64,000 bases of DNA from JACOTV01 sp964579395 (GTDB lineage: Bacteria > Patescibacteriota > Microgenomatia > UBA1406 > GWC2-37-13), in contig CAZOFT010000003.1 of NCBI GenBank assembly GCA_964579395.1, forward strand, positions 92,434-156,433, given 5' to 3'. Position 1 is the first letter of the stretch. Each line of letters begins with the position of its first letter. Below, one piece after another: positions 32,667 to 41,117 of this stretch. A program made the translations under genes and the position numbers. The notes under the pieces were generated by a model. It saw only the letters and a program-made list of their open reading frames with translations. It did no database searches and was not told the origin of the DNA.

Positions 32667-35084
32667 TTAACAGCGTGAGTGGCCGCATCCAAGGCAGTGC
32701 ATACATCCTTCCTGATGCACAAAGAGTGCCTCCTGACATTCAGGACAGATATCATAGTTTGCACTTGTTTGAATGCTGGCTGCGAGTGTTGGCTGCGTGA
32801 CGCTTTCCACCAGTTGCGGACCGGTCATCGGTGGCTGGCTCGCCATCGCGGCAGCAACCACGGCACCATTCCCGTTGGACTTGGCATGACCGTTTGCGGC
32901 AACTGACTGGCCCTTCAGACCAAAATGCATCATGAGCACCTTCGATATCGCGTCAGGCAAACTCTTGATGCGGTTTTCACCAAATCCGGTTGCACGTGCA
33001 CCGCCGATGCCATCCAGGTGCGCGATAATCGCCTTCACACGATCCATCGGACTCAGATGTGAGGTGAAGCGAAGCGCCAGGGAGATGATACGCCCCAGAC
33101 CTTCGGCCATAGCGTACGCATCAGTTCCGGCTTTTCCGACATTCACAAAGACCTCAAGCGGTTCGCCACTTTCGCTCGTATTGACGGTGATATAGGCGGT
33201 TCCGACCGGGGTTCCCATGCGATACGTTGCACCCTGCACGACAAGCGGACGCGGTTGAATCGGGTACACCTTCGACTTTTCAGTCGTTGCAACGGTCTCG
33301 GTTTTTGGTGCACTTTCGCGAACCAATACACCCTGGCGGGAGCCGTCTCGCATATAGGCAATTCCTTTACATCCCAAATCATACGCAAGGGTGTAGAGCT
33401 TTTTCACTTCTTCTACCGTCTGCGTGTTTGGTGCATTCACGGTCTTTGAAATTGAAGCATCTACATAGCGCTGAATAGCTGCCTGCACGCGCACGTGATC
33501 CTCAGGCGACAGGTCGTTTGCTCCCACAAACCATGCGGGCTTTTTGACTTTGCCGGCCTTGTAGTCATCACCATGCTTTTCAAACCATTCCTGCCACAGA
33601 TGGTGGCGGATGATGTCTTCACCGAGGCGTGACTTGCGCATAAACTCAAACTCAAATACGGGCTCGATTCCCGAGGTGGTGTTGGCCACCAGGGCGGTGG
33701 TGCCGGTTGGCGCCTGCATCAAAAGCACTGAGTTACGAATGCCTTGCTTGGCGATGTCTCCCTGCACATCCTCAGGCAACTGCAACACAAAGCGGCTTTG
33801 TCCGAATTTCTCAGCATCAAACTTGCCAAATGATCCTTTTTCCTTGGCGATCTCAGAAGAAGTGCGGTATGCCTCATCACGAATCAGGCGATAGACACGC
33901 TCGATAAACTCCAAGGATTCTTCTGATCCGTAACGCATGTGAAGCTTGATGAGCGCATCTCCCAAGCCCATGGTGCCCAGTCCGATGCGGCGCTCTCCTT
34001 CAAGCTGTGTCTTACGGATGCCGTCGAAGATGTAGGGATCCATGTCGATCACGTTGTCCTGAAAACGAACCGCCTGTGCGACTGTTTTTTTTAGCTCATC
34101 AAAATCAAACTCTCCTTTGGTGTCGATATTTTTTGACGACACAAATGCAGACAGGTTGATGGAGCCGAGGTTACACACCCCCCAAGGAGGAAGACCCTCC
34201 TCACCACATGGATTCACACAGTTGATGCGATTCCAGTAGTAGTTGTTGTGCATTTTGTTGTAGCGTTCCATAAAGACCACGCCGGGCTCAGCAGATTTCC
34301 ATGCGGCGTTGGCAATGAGATCCCAGATCTTGCGGGCTTTGACGATCTTGCGCACATTTACTTTTTTACCGCGTGCTTTCCACACCTCCAGGTCTCCGTC
34401 CCACAACTCGTCATATTCGGGATCTGAAGTATCCGGAAACATAAGTGGCCAGTCATCATCATTTTTGACCGCCTCCATAAAGGAATCGGAAATCGCCAGC
34501 GACAGGTTGGCGCCGTTTATGCGGGTCAGGTCTTCTTTGACTGTGATGAAGTCTTCAATATCAGGATGCCAGTCCCAAAGCATCAGCATCAGCGCGCCGC
34601 GACGGGTACCGCCTTGCTGGATGATATCTTTGGTGGCTAGTGAAAAAAGCTCTGCCCAATTACAGGGTCCGCTGGAGAAACCGTTTACTTTTTGCACACG
34701 CGCTCCTTTGGGGCGAAGCGATGACAGATTGATTCCTACGCCGCCTCCATGCGCCATAATCTCAACCATCTGTTTCAGAGTGTCCAAGATGCCGCCGCGT
34801 GAATCTTTGGGTGATGGGATGACAAAGCAGTTGTAGTAGGTTACGTCATATCCGGTTCCGGCACCGGCCAAGATACGCCCGCCGGGCACGTACTTGAAGT
34901 CTTTCATTGCATCATAAAACTCGGTCTCCCATTTTTTCTGGGCAGACTTTTTTTCCTGTTGCGCAACTGATTTCGCAATGCGACGCCACATTTCGTCGGG
35001 CGTTTTTTCAACTGGATCTCCTTTCGCATTTTTTAAAGAATAGCGATCGAGAAACGCTTTTTCTGAGATGCCGGAAAGCTTCAT
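32667..35084 (-). CDS. nrdJ: Adenosylcobalamin-dependent ribonucleoside reductase (class II)
   Basis: NrdJ makes deoxyribonucleotides with B12 as radical source. The 805-residue product shows the class II set: YYNCFVIPSPKDSRGG with the first active-site Cys, NCVNPCGEEGLPPWGVCNLG with the radical Cys, the glutamate and the second redox Cys, QAPTGTTALVANTTSGIEP for phosphate binding, and a C-terminal Cys-rich tail (CPECQEALFV, CMHCLGCGHSRC). There is no N-terminal ATP-cone of clear form. A PduO-type adenosyltransferase 3.4 kb downstream can supply the cofactor. The nrdR repressor gene is directly upstream, separated by a region with a long hairpin. Confidence 0.96.
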   Translation of the reverse strand: MKLSGISEKAFLDRYSLKNAKGDPVEKTPDEMWRRIAKSVAQQEKKSAQKKWETEFYDAMKDFKYVPGGRILAGAGTGYDVTYYNCFVIPSPKDSRGGILDTLKQMVEIMAHGGGVGINLSSLRPKGARVQKVNGFSSGPCNWAELFSLATKDIIQQGGTRRGALMLMLWDWHPDIEDFITVKEDLTRINGANLSLAISDSFMEAVKNDDDWPLMFPDTSDPEYDELWDGDLEVWKARGKKVNVRKIVKARKIWDLIANAAWKSAEPGVVFMERYNKMHNNYYWNRINCVNPCGEEGLPPWGVCNLGSINLSAFVSSKNIDTKGEFDFDELKKTVAQAVRFQDNVIDMDPYIFDGIRKTQLEGERRIGLGTMGLGDALIKLHMRYGSEESLEFIERVYRLIRDEAYRTSSEIAKEKGSFGKFDAEKFGQSRFVLQLPEDVQGDIAKQGIRNSVLLMQAPTGTTALVANTTSGIEPVFEFEFMRKSRLGEDIIRHHLWQEWFEKHGDDYKAGKVKKPAWFVGANDLSPEDHVRVQAAIQRYVDASISKTVNAPNTQTVEEVKKLYTLAYDLGCKGIAYMRDGSRQGVLVRESAPKTETVATTEKSKVYPIQPRPLVVQGATYRMGTPVGTAYITVNTSESGEPLEVFVNVGKAGTDAYAMAEGLGRIISLALRFTSHLSPMDRVKAIIAHLDGIGGARATGFGENRIKSLPDAISKVLMMHFGLKGQSVAANGHAKSNGNGAVVAAAMASQPPMTGPQLVESVTQPTLAASIQTSANYDICPECQEALFVHQEGCMHCLGCGHSRC

Positions 35085-35117
35085 ACGTTGGTTTTTTGAA
35101 TAAATAAATAATCGGGG

Positions 35118-35141
35118 GCACTCTATGTATATATAATGTGC
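35118..35141 (-). promoter_or_regulatory. Palindromic promoter/operator region before nrdJ
   Basis: GCAC (35118) and GTGC (35138) bracket an AT core; on the minus strand it reads CACATTATATATACAT. It resembles an NrdR box but matches the consensus poorly (about 10 of 16). It may be both the -10 region and an operator. Confidence 0.35.
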
Positions 35142-35210
35142 CAGTTACAGCTTTGTGAAATTGGTGAGCAAGATTTAGTCAAACTCCCCAAGGCCGCAAA
35201 GCTGTAATTG
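35142..35210 (-). ncRNA. Long hairpin between nrdR and nrdJ (leader or terminator RNA)
   Basis: CAGTTACAGCTTTG (35142-35155) pairs with CAAAGCTGTAATTG (35197-35210), 14 pairs with one G-U. Inside it, TTGGTGAG (35161-35168) faces CTCCCCAA (35184-35191) with one mismatch. No T-run follows on the minus strand, so it is not a standard terminator. The structure lies between the nrdR stop and the nrdJ promoter region. Whether it is transcribed is unknown. Confidence 0.45.
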
Positions 35211-35215
35211 ATCCA

Positions 35216-35662
35216 CTATACCAGCTTGTTTACCTCCTTCTGAAACTCCTCCACATCGACAAATCGGCGAAATACTGACGCAAATCGAATATATGCCACT
35301 TTATCCATTTTCTTCAGTCGCTTTGCAACCAGGTTTCCGATCAGTTTGCTGTCAACTTCTGATGCCTCTTCTTGGCGCAGCTCGCCTTCTACATACTGTG
35401 CGATCTCTGCTATCTGATCGGCGGTCACGGTCGTCTTGCCGGTTGCCTTCAGTATTCCGCGCTTGAGTTTTTCTACATCAAACCGCTCACGCTTGCCGTC
35501 ACGTTTGACTACCAGAATGGGACTTTCCTCAACCCGCTCATAGGTAGTAAATCGCTTCTCGCATTTGCCACAACTTCGGCGCCTTCGTATTACCGCCCCT
35601 GCGTCTGCGATGCGCGTTTCAATTACATCTGTATCGGGCTTATGGCAAAACGGGCAAAGCAT
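35216..35662 (-). CDS. nrdR: Transcriptional repressor NrdR
   Basis: NrdR represses ribonucleotide reductase genes and senses ATP/dATP. The 148-residue product has the N-terminal zinc ribbon CPFCHKPDTDVIETR with the second pair CGKCEKRFTTYERVE. The ATP-cone (~49-139) follows, with VVKRDGKRERFDVEKLKRGI, and the C-terminal YIRFASVFRRFVDVEEF is family standard. It sits directly upstream of nrdJ in the same direction. Its own promoter carries an NrdR-box-like sequence, indicating autoregulation. Confidence 0.97.
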   Translation of the reverse strand: MLCPFCHKPDTDVIETRIADAGAVIRRRRSCGKCEKRFTTYERVEESPILVVKRDGKRERFDVEKLKRGILKATGKTTVTADQIAEIAQYVEGELRQEEASEVDSKLIGNLVAKRLKKMDKVAYIRFASVFRRFVDVEEFQKEVNKLV

Positions 35663-36007
35663 GACTGTTTATGTAATTTAGGGAAAATTCTAACGGTTTT
35701 TTAACTACCCCGGTCAAGGGCACTATTCAATATATATGGTGTTGTTTATATATGTCAACCACTAATTATAGCATTTTTGGGGTCTTTTTCCATTTTATAG
35801 ACCTATAATATGTCTTTTATAGCGCACCTGTTTTTGTGAGCAATTTAACTGTTTCTCCCTGTTTAAACAGTCTATATAAAAGCATGTGTATGTGGATATC
35901 TTCATGCTATAGGAATAAATGATAATTCCCGCATATCAATCGAAAGAGATGTGTAATTGCACCACCTTTTGATGCAGAAGAAATGATAATGAGAAGAGTG
36001 GTTTTTG
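35663..36007. other. 345-base intergenic region: nrdR promoter and AT-rich DNA
   Basis: No gene is visible. The nrdR-proximal part holds the nrdR promoter. The distal part is AT-rich with a 12-base palindrome CTGTTTAAACAG at 35859-35870 and a few TATA-rich runs. I see no RNA gene or repeat of other parts of the window. Confidence 0.5.
35727..35758 (-). promoter_or_regulatory. nrdR promoter with NrdR-box-like operator
   Basis: On the minus strand TTGACA (35753-35758) is followed after 17-18 bases by ATATAT/TATATT (about 35729-35735). TCAATATATATGGTGT (35727-35742, plus strand) matches the NrdR box consensus ACACWAWATMTWGTGT at 13 of 16 positions and overlaps the -10. Confidence 0.6.
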
Positions 36008-37030
36008 CTATTTTAAGGCCCTAAACACAGGCTTTGATGCGAGGTAACTGATTATTCGCTGAGCCGATAAAGCGAGCGAAAACATGAGAATACTATACAG
36101 ACTCCAGTGAAGCCTTGAGATGGGAAGAACATACAGCAAAAAGAAGATTACAAAAAAATGAATAAAAAATAATGGATACGAATGCTTGCTGAAATAGAAA
36201 ATTACAGGCATTCGAAATACCCCCAGTTGGGCCACATACCAGCTTAAAGGAATCGTCATCATAGCGTAGCTGAGGTAATAGATGTTTGGTGGGTATTTGC
36301 TGTAGGTCACCTCGAGACGAAGCCCAGCATACTCGCGAGCCATCCATAGTGCTCCAGTGGCCACAATGCTCAGTGCTGCCACAACGGTCATCTGTCGCTT
36401 TTTTTGATTCAGAATCAAACTGCTCACATGCCAGCAATACGGCAACAACACGCTCCATCCGATCCACATACCTCCCCGCCACCACGTGGGCCATGCTGTT
36501 GAAAAAGTGAATGTGGCAAAACTTATAGCAAACACGAGCCATAGAGCCAGCAACTGCGTTCGCTTCCGATAGAGCATATACAGAGGCGGTGACAAAAACG
36601 ACAAGTACAAAAACAGCAGCGGCAACCAGTTGATATATACGCCGTCTGTCAGAAAGATGGAGCTGAGAATGTAGTGCTGTGTCAATTTGGCCGGCTCATA
36701 TAAATACACCAGCAAAAAGTATGGGGGCAAAAACAACAGATACGGTTTGATGAGGCGCACAAACCGTTTTTTGTAATAGGAGAAGCCATACACACCGTTT
36801 GCAGCGTCTCGCGTGAAAAACAAATATGCCGAGCAGAATATAAATACCGGCACGGAAAGCTGGGCAAACTCCCAGATTGCAAATGCTACAGGATCATCTT
36901 TGTAGTACGCCAAGACGTGTAAAAACATCATAAGCATCATACTGACACCGCGCATCACATCAATCTGCCACACACGGGCAGGCTTTGCGGAAGGTGATGA
37001 AACCGGTTGAGAATCAGTAGCCACTACCAC
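36008..37030 (-). CDS. Acyltransferase 3 family membrane protein, third copy
   Basis: The 340-residue polytopic protein begins with a Ser/Pro-rich tail, then VWQIDVMRGVSMMLMMFLHVLAYY, which is the family start with the conserved R and H. It ends with a helix SYPLFFIHFFVIFFLLYVL, equivalent to the YLIH end motif. It is shorter and more divergent than the two copies at 29908-32546. Its role is probably acyl modification of a surface molecule. Confidence 0.8.
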   Translation of the reverse strand: MVVATDSQPVSSPSAKPARVWQIDVMRGVSMMLMMFLHVLAYYKDDPVAFAIWEFAQLSVPVFIFCSAYLFFTRDAANGVYGFSYYKKRFVRLIKPYLLFLPPYFLLVYLYEPAKLTQHYILSSIFLTDGVYINWLPLLFLYLSFLSPPLYMLYRKRTQLLALWLVFAISFATFTFSTAWPTWWRGGMWIGWSVLLPYCWHVSSLILNQKKRQMTVVAALSIVATGALWMAREYAGLRLEVTYSKYPPNIYYLSYAMMTIPLSWYVAQLGVFRMPVIFYFSKHSYPLFFIHFFVIFFLLYVLPISRLHWSLYSILMFSLALSAQRIISYLASKPVFRALK

Positions 37031-37082
37031 CCATTATAAAGGATGTGTCTGAACAGAATAACCCACAGCAAACGGGAATGGC

Positions 37083-37400
37083 TTATTTCGCCTTTTCAAG
37101 CTCGGCGACAAAGCCTTCTTTCCCCATGGCGCCGGCAAACTGGTGCACCGGCGATCCATCTTTGAAGATGACGAATGTCGGGATAGAAAAGACTGAGTAT
37201 TGCTGCGCAATGTCAGGATTGGCATCCACGTCGACTTTGACAAACTTCACGTCTTTTTTCTCTTCTGCCAGCTCGTCGATAATGGGAGCCACCATTTTGC
37301 ATGGTCCGCACCAGTCGGCATAAAAGTCAACAAGAGTTACTCCGTCTGACTTGAGCACCTCGCTTTCAAATGTGGTTGAGTCGGGTATTAAGTGTGCCAT
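37083..37400 (-). CDS. trxA: Thioredoxin
   Basis: The 105-residue product is a standard thioredoxin with active site DWCGPCKM (~30), preceded by LVDFYA, and the cis-proline region FSIPTFVIFKDG. It reduces protein disulfides and could supply electrons to NrdJ or MsrB. ATG 37400 is chosen because TAGGAT lies 8 bases upstream; an ATG two codons earlier is possible. No thioredoxin reductase is in the window. Confidence 0.95.
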   Translation of the reverse strand: MAHLIPDSTTFESEVLKSDGVTLVDFYADWCGPCKMVAPIIDELAEEKKDVKFVKVDVDANPDIAQQYSVFSIPTFVIFKDGSPVHQFAGAMGKEGFVAELEKAK

Positions 37401-37437
37401 ATGCATTCATCCTACTACATATACTGTGTGTCGTCAA

Positions 37438-38655
37438 TCACTGCAACTGTTTGGACTTGCTCAATGCGATTCCGCCCACGACCCACATCAGGTGCCAGTT
37501 TTGAATAAGAGTCAGCCAATAATGATCAACGAGACCGCTCACGATAATAACCACAACAACCGGTGCTGCTCGAATGAATTGTCGCCGCATCTGCCAAGCA
37601 CACCACGCAGCCCACGCAATCCCCACAACACCCATCTCCACCAGATACAGCATGAATATCGAGTGCACCGGCTGGGCAAAAAAATACGCATACCCAAAAT
37701 CATGCGCAGATTGTGCGCTCACATAGGCACCGCGCCCGACACCAACAAGTGGGCTCCCCAAAAACAGTATGCCCGCCTGCTCCAGGAGTGCCGTGCGCTT
37801 TTGGATCGACAACGGATCGGACAAAATAAACCGAGAAAACACCAATAGCCCGATCGCCAAGCATACCAGTGCAAGTATGCCCATTTTGGCGCGATGTTTT
37901 TGCACATACCGCTGATATGCCCACACGCCCAATCCGATTGCCAGCGCTGCAAGTGCGCCGCGTGATAGTGAAAACACAACTAAGGCGGTACTTACAATTA
38001 CAAGGCTGATGCGAAGCGGTAAGGTGCGAATCAAAACCCAGGCGGACACCGCAAGAAGCGCATAATACCCTCCCATTGCATTGGGGTGAGAAAACGTGCC
38101 GTAGGGACGCAGATATTCAACGCCTGCAATAGTCACTTTGGCAATATCAGGAAGAGAGGTCGCGAGCGGACGCTCACCTACCAGCCAAAGCACACTTCCC
38201 ACTGAATGCTGAAGCCCAAGTTGCACGAGCACTATTCCCAGCTGGAATACGCCTCCTACCAGTGAACCTCTCCAGAACGCCTGTTTTGTGGAGCCAGATG
38301 CACGATATGCTATTGCGGCAATCCATACTGCTTCAATAGTGCGCAGCGCCCAATATAAGCTCAAAAAAGGCAGTTGAGAAAGCGCCACATTCAATAGCAA
38401 TACAACCACCAATCCTTGAAAGAAGCGATTGCGAAGCACCTGCCCGACCACCTGCTGATGCGACACGATGAGTACAATAAGAAAAAAGTCGATGAAGTAA
38501 AATGTAGGCGCCAGATAATCCACGCGAACACCACCGATCAAAGAAAATGCAGGGAAAAAATGACGTCCGAGCTGCGTTGGCAAAAAACCCCCGATCGCGG
38601 CCACGAGCCACCACTGTGCGCTGCGTACTAGTTGGCGTATGTGTGCTGAGCTCAT
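37438..38655 (-). CDS. O-antigen ligase (WaaL/RfaL)-like polytopic protein
   Basis: The 405-residue product has ~10-12 hydrophobic helices and the late conserved part of the ligase/polymerase family: FSLSRGALAALAIGL, then SPLVGVGRGAYV and QPVHSIFMLYLVEMGVVGIA, equivalent to the periplasmic H-x-x-x-L-x-x-x-x-E-x-G signature. Such enzymes join or polymerise surface glycans outside the membrane. It follows a set of acyltransferases, supporting a surface polysaccharide role. A Wzy polymerase is an equal alternative. Confidence 0.8.
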   Translation of the reverse strand: MSSAHIRQLVRSAQWWLVAAIGGFLPTQLGRHFFPAFSLIGGVRVDYLAPTFYFIDFFLIVLIVSHQQVVGQVLRNRFFQGLVVVLLLNVALSQLPFLSLYWALRTIEAVWIAAIAYRASGSTKQAFWRGSLVGGVFQLGIVLVQLGLQHSVGSVLWLVGERPLATSLPDIAKVTIAGVEYLRPYGTFSHPNAMGGYYALLAVSAWVLIRTLPLRISLVIVSTALVVFSLSRGALAALAIGLGVWAYQRYVQKHRAKMGILALVCLAIGLLVFSRFILSDPLSIQKRTALLEQAGILFLGSPLVGVGRGAYVSAQSAHDFGYAYFFAQPVHSIFMLYLVEMGVVGIAWAAWCAWQMRRQFIRAAPVVVVIIVSGLVDHYWLTLIQNWHLMWVVGGIALSKSKQLQ

Positions 38656-38689
38656 CGTATGCCCATCATACCACGAAGCAATATTGTGT

Positions 38690-40378
38690 CTACCGTTTTT
38701 CTACGTTATAAAGGGGGCCAACGATCTGAATATTAGCCGGAGCGCGAAGGTTGAACCAGCTCTTAAACTCGCTTCCAGAAGCGCTGATACCACCGGCCGA
38801 GACTGATGTTGTTTTACCTGAGCCAAAATCTACTCCCACCGACACATCCGTCACACTTCCTAAGGGGTTTCCGCCGCGCTTTTTGAGCTCATCACGCACC
38901 TTATCGCGACTCCACACCTCTACCCCAGCCGGCGGATTATCCGGCTGATACAAGTGTTCAACAGTGCTTGAGTCTCGACGAGCCAGATCAATCACATTGA
39001 AAATATCTGCCACCTCATCAGGCTTGAGCCACGCAGTGCCGCCGTACTCTGAGCGCGACCCCCAATCACAGTAAAACCAGGGGGACTGTTTATCATAGGC
39101 ATTATTCTGCAAATCTGCCCAACTCCCAACTCCCGACGTCGTGTCTTGGCCGTTTTTAGTATAAGAAGTAGCGCTCCAGCCAATCTCACTGGTTGCATAT
39201 ATGTATCCGCCATGTGTTGATGAAAAATATGCAGATATCGCATTGCCACCTTGCGTCATAACCTGGCCAGCAGTCGCATTAACTGCTTCTTGCCACTGAC
39301 CACCTTTGGGATCGTTGACTTTGACCACCTGACAACTTTCTGTAGCACAGATAGATCGCTCTCCGTTATTTGTTTGGGCAACCACATATGATCTGGCCGC
39401 AATTGCCTGCGCCTTTTGCGCCTCTATCGGCCAACTTTCCGGAATTTCATAGAGACGCAGCATATAGTCTTCAAGGGACCCTTCCCAGACTACGTTTCCA
39501 CTATTGTATCCATTCCCGTCATTGACACGGATCGTTGCGCTTTTACTGTCGTATCCGTCGAAGTTGTAGTAGGTACGAAGAATCTGATCGGAATTTTGCC
39601 CAGCCTCCGCTCGCCCTTTTGCACCATACTGGTTCAACCCTGTTCGATTAGGAACACCATACGTAAAAAAAGCGACACGTGGCGAAAAACCTGGGTCTTT
39701 TCCATTTGTAAGATCGCTACTACACCCACGCGCGCCACCTGAACCGACAGAAACCGGTATGTTCAACGATGCTTGTTTTTGCGCAATAAGTTGCTGCTGT
39801 TTTGCCGAGAGCTGTGCGATTTTGCTTTCTGTTCCTTTAATCTCTTCGGTGATGTCACTCAGCTCCTTGTCGAGTGTTGTTTTCAATGCAGCGAGACGCA
39901 CTTTCTCACTCTCCAGAGATTTTTTCTTTTCTTCTAAATCACTAATATAGAGCGCCAGACGAATAATCGCATTGCGGTCCTGATCAACTGCCGTTTTCTG
40001 ATAAAAAAAATTGTTGAGTAAACTGGAGAGATTCGCACCAACAAATAGCTGCAATAACGACTGTCTGCTTTTGTGAATATTTTTGTAATACGAGCGGGCA
40101 CGCTCATTCAGCAGCACTTTTTGCTGCACAAGGCTTTTTTCCCCCAACTCTACTTCGCGTTCTTTTTGCACAATTCCAAGCTCAACCGCCTGCACGCGGT
40201 CGCGAATATCACTTACCTGTTTTGAAATAGACTGTTGGTTGGTTTGCTTGCTCTGAAGCTCCGTTTTTAACTTTTCCAACTCCGAAGATATATCGTCAAG
40301 CTCATCAGCTTGAACCACATGGACAGAAACGATCACTAGAAGTAGGCACACAAACAGTGCCGCCAATCGGCGTATCAT
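38690..40378 (-). CDS. Secreted coiled-coil protein with SpoIID/LytB domain
   Basis: The 562-residue product has a signal peptide (LAALFVCLLLVIVSVHVVQA, ~4-23), then a coiled coil to ~210 of the PcsB type (ELEKLKTELQSK, QKEREVELGEKSL). The SpoIID/LytB domain follows (~260-450), with WEGSLEDYMLRL, EAQKAQAIAARSYVVAQT and YFSSTHGGYIY. SpoIID is a lytic transglycosylase and LytB-type proteins remodel peptidoglycan; a PcsB-like coil couples to FtsEX elsewhere. Together they predict a cell-wall-remodelling factor outside the membrane. TATAAT is 6 bases before the ATG. An in-frame start at 40411 is unlikely. Confidence 0.88.
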   Translation of the reverse strand: MIRRLAALFVCLLLVIVSVHVVQADELDDISSELEKLKTELQSKQTNQQSISKQVSDIRDRVQAVELGIVQKEREVELGEKSLVQQKVLLNERARSYYKNIHKSRQSLLQLFVGANLSSLLNNFFYQKTAVDQDRNAIIRLALYISDLEEKKKSLESEKVRLAALKTTLDKELSDITEEIKGTESKIAQLSAKQQQLIAQKQASLNIPVSVGSGGARGCSSDLTNGKDPGFSPRVAFFTYGVPNRTGLNQYGAKGRAEAGQNSDQILRTYYNFDGYDSKSATIRVNDGNGYNSGNVVWEGSLEDYMLRLYEIPESWPIEAQKAQAIAARSYVVAQTNNGERSICATESCQVVKVNDPKGGQWQEAVNATAGQVMTQGGNAISAYFSSTHGGYIYATSEIGWSATSYTKNGQDTTSGVGSWADLQNNAYDKQSPWFYCDWGSRSEYGGTAWLKPDEVADIFNVIDLARRDSSTVEHLYQPDNPPAGVEVWSRDKVRDELKKRGGNPLGSVTDVSVGVDFGSGKTTSVSAGGISASGSEFKSWFNLRAPANIQIVGPLYNVEKR

Positions 40379-40468
40379 ACGTTCATTATACTCTTTCTGA
40401 TTTTGGCACAAAAGCCATCAAGTTGAAGCGCAATCTACAACCAGCAGTAATTCTTGTATACTCATTAT

Positions 40469-41065
40469 ATGAAGCGGTTTTTTCTATCAGTTTTAAGCAT
40501 GGTGACAATCGCACTTGCGCTTACATCAGCGCCCGTGCTTGCACAAGATTATTCCACCTGCGACGCCTGCGGGCTCTGCAAAAACACGATCGGTGACGCT
40601 GGCACCGGCTACGTACTGAAAGGCGAATATATCGTCCCCGACAACTGGGAACAGTGCCGCAAATGTCTGTACCCTGCCACCACCAATAGCGGCAACCCAC
40701 TTGGAAAAGAGACGCTTATCGTAAACTCTGATACCGGCTATGCACCCACACCGCAGCCTGGCGCCTATTTCACTATGATCGGCTGTGTAAATACTGATCT
40801 GGGAAGCTTTCGGCAACAGGGTGCAGCAGCGAGTGTGGTTCAGGTCTTTTTGAACGCAATATTCAGCACGGTCGGCGGCATCGCCTTTTTGTATATCATG
40901 TACAGTGCGTTTCTTATGGCCACTGCGCGAGGAGATGTGGAAAAACTCTCGTATGCGAAGCGTCAGCTGACAGCCGCGATAATCGGTGCAGCAATAGCAC
41001 TTGGCGCAGTCTTTATCGTAAACACACTCGCTTCCAATGTCCTTCGTATCCCTGGCTTCTCATAG
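40469..41065 (+). CDS. VirB2/TrbC-like type IV secretion pilin
   Basis: The 198-residue product has a signal peptide (~4-25, cleavage after VLA), a Cys-rich extracytoplasmic part (CDACGLCKNT, CRKCLYP), then two hydrophobic helices. The second half reads GGIAFLYIMYSAFLMATARGD, then KRQLTAAIIGAAIALGAVFIVNTLA. The two-helix hairpin with a short polar loop is the layout of VirB2/TrbC pilins. The fused Cys-rich N-terminal part is not typical of VirB2. TATACT is 6 bases before the ATG. It is far from the other secretion genes, as often in CPR genomes. Confidence 0.75.
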   Translation: MKRFFLSVLSMVTIALALTSAPVLAQDYSTCDACGLCKNTIGDAGTGYVLKGEYIVPDNWEQCRKCLYPATTNSGNPLGKETLIVNSDTGYAPTPQPGAYFTMIGCVNTDLGSFRQQGAAASVVQVFLNAIFSTVGGIAFLYIMYSAFLMATARGDVEKLSYAKRQLTAAIIGAAIALGAVFIVNTLASNVLRIPGFS

Positions 41066-41069
41066 TTCG

Positions 41070-41094
41070 TGACAATCCGTCACTGATTCTGACA
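41070..41094. promoter_or_regulatory. Three-part TGACA/GTCA operator before comFC, copy 2
   Basis: TGACA (41070), 3 bases, CGTCA (41078), 7 bases, TGACA (41090). It ends 11 bases before the TATGAT (-10, 41106-41111, extended by TGC) of comFC. Its orientation is opposite to the recA copy relative to the gene, and its first spacer is one base shorter. Confidence 0.6.
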
Positions 41095-41117
41095 GGCGCC
41101 ACTGCTATGATCTGTCC

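Noticed and set aside
35142..35210. Cobalamin riboswitch for nrdJ.
   Set aside because: The hairpin has none of the conserved B12-box sequence I would expect; only an unassigned structure is supported.
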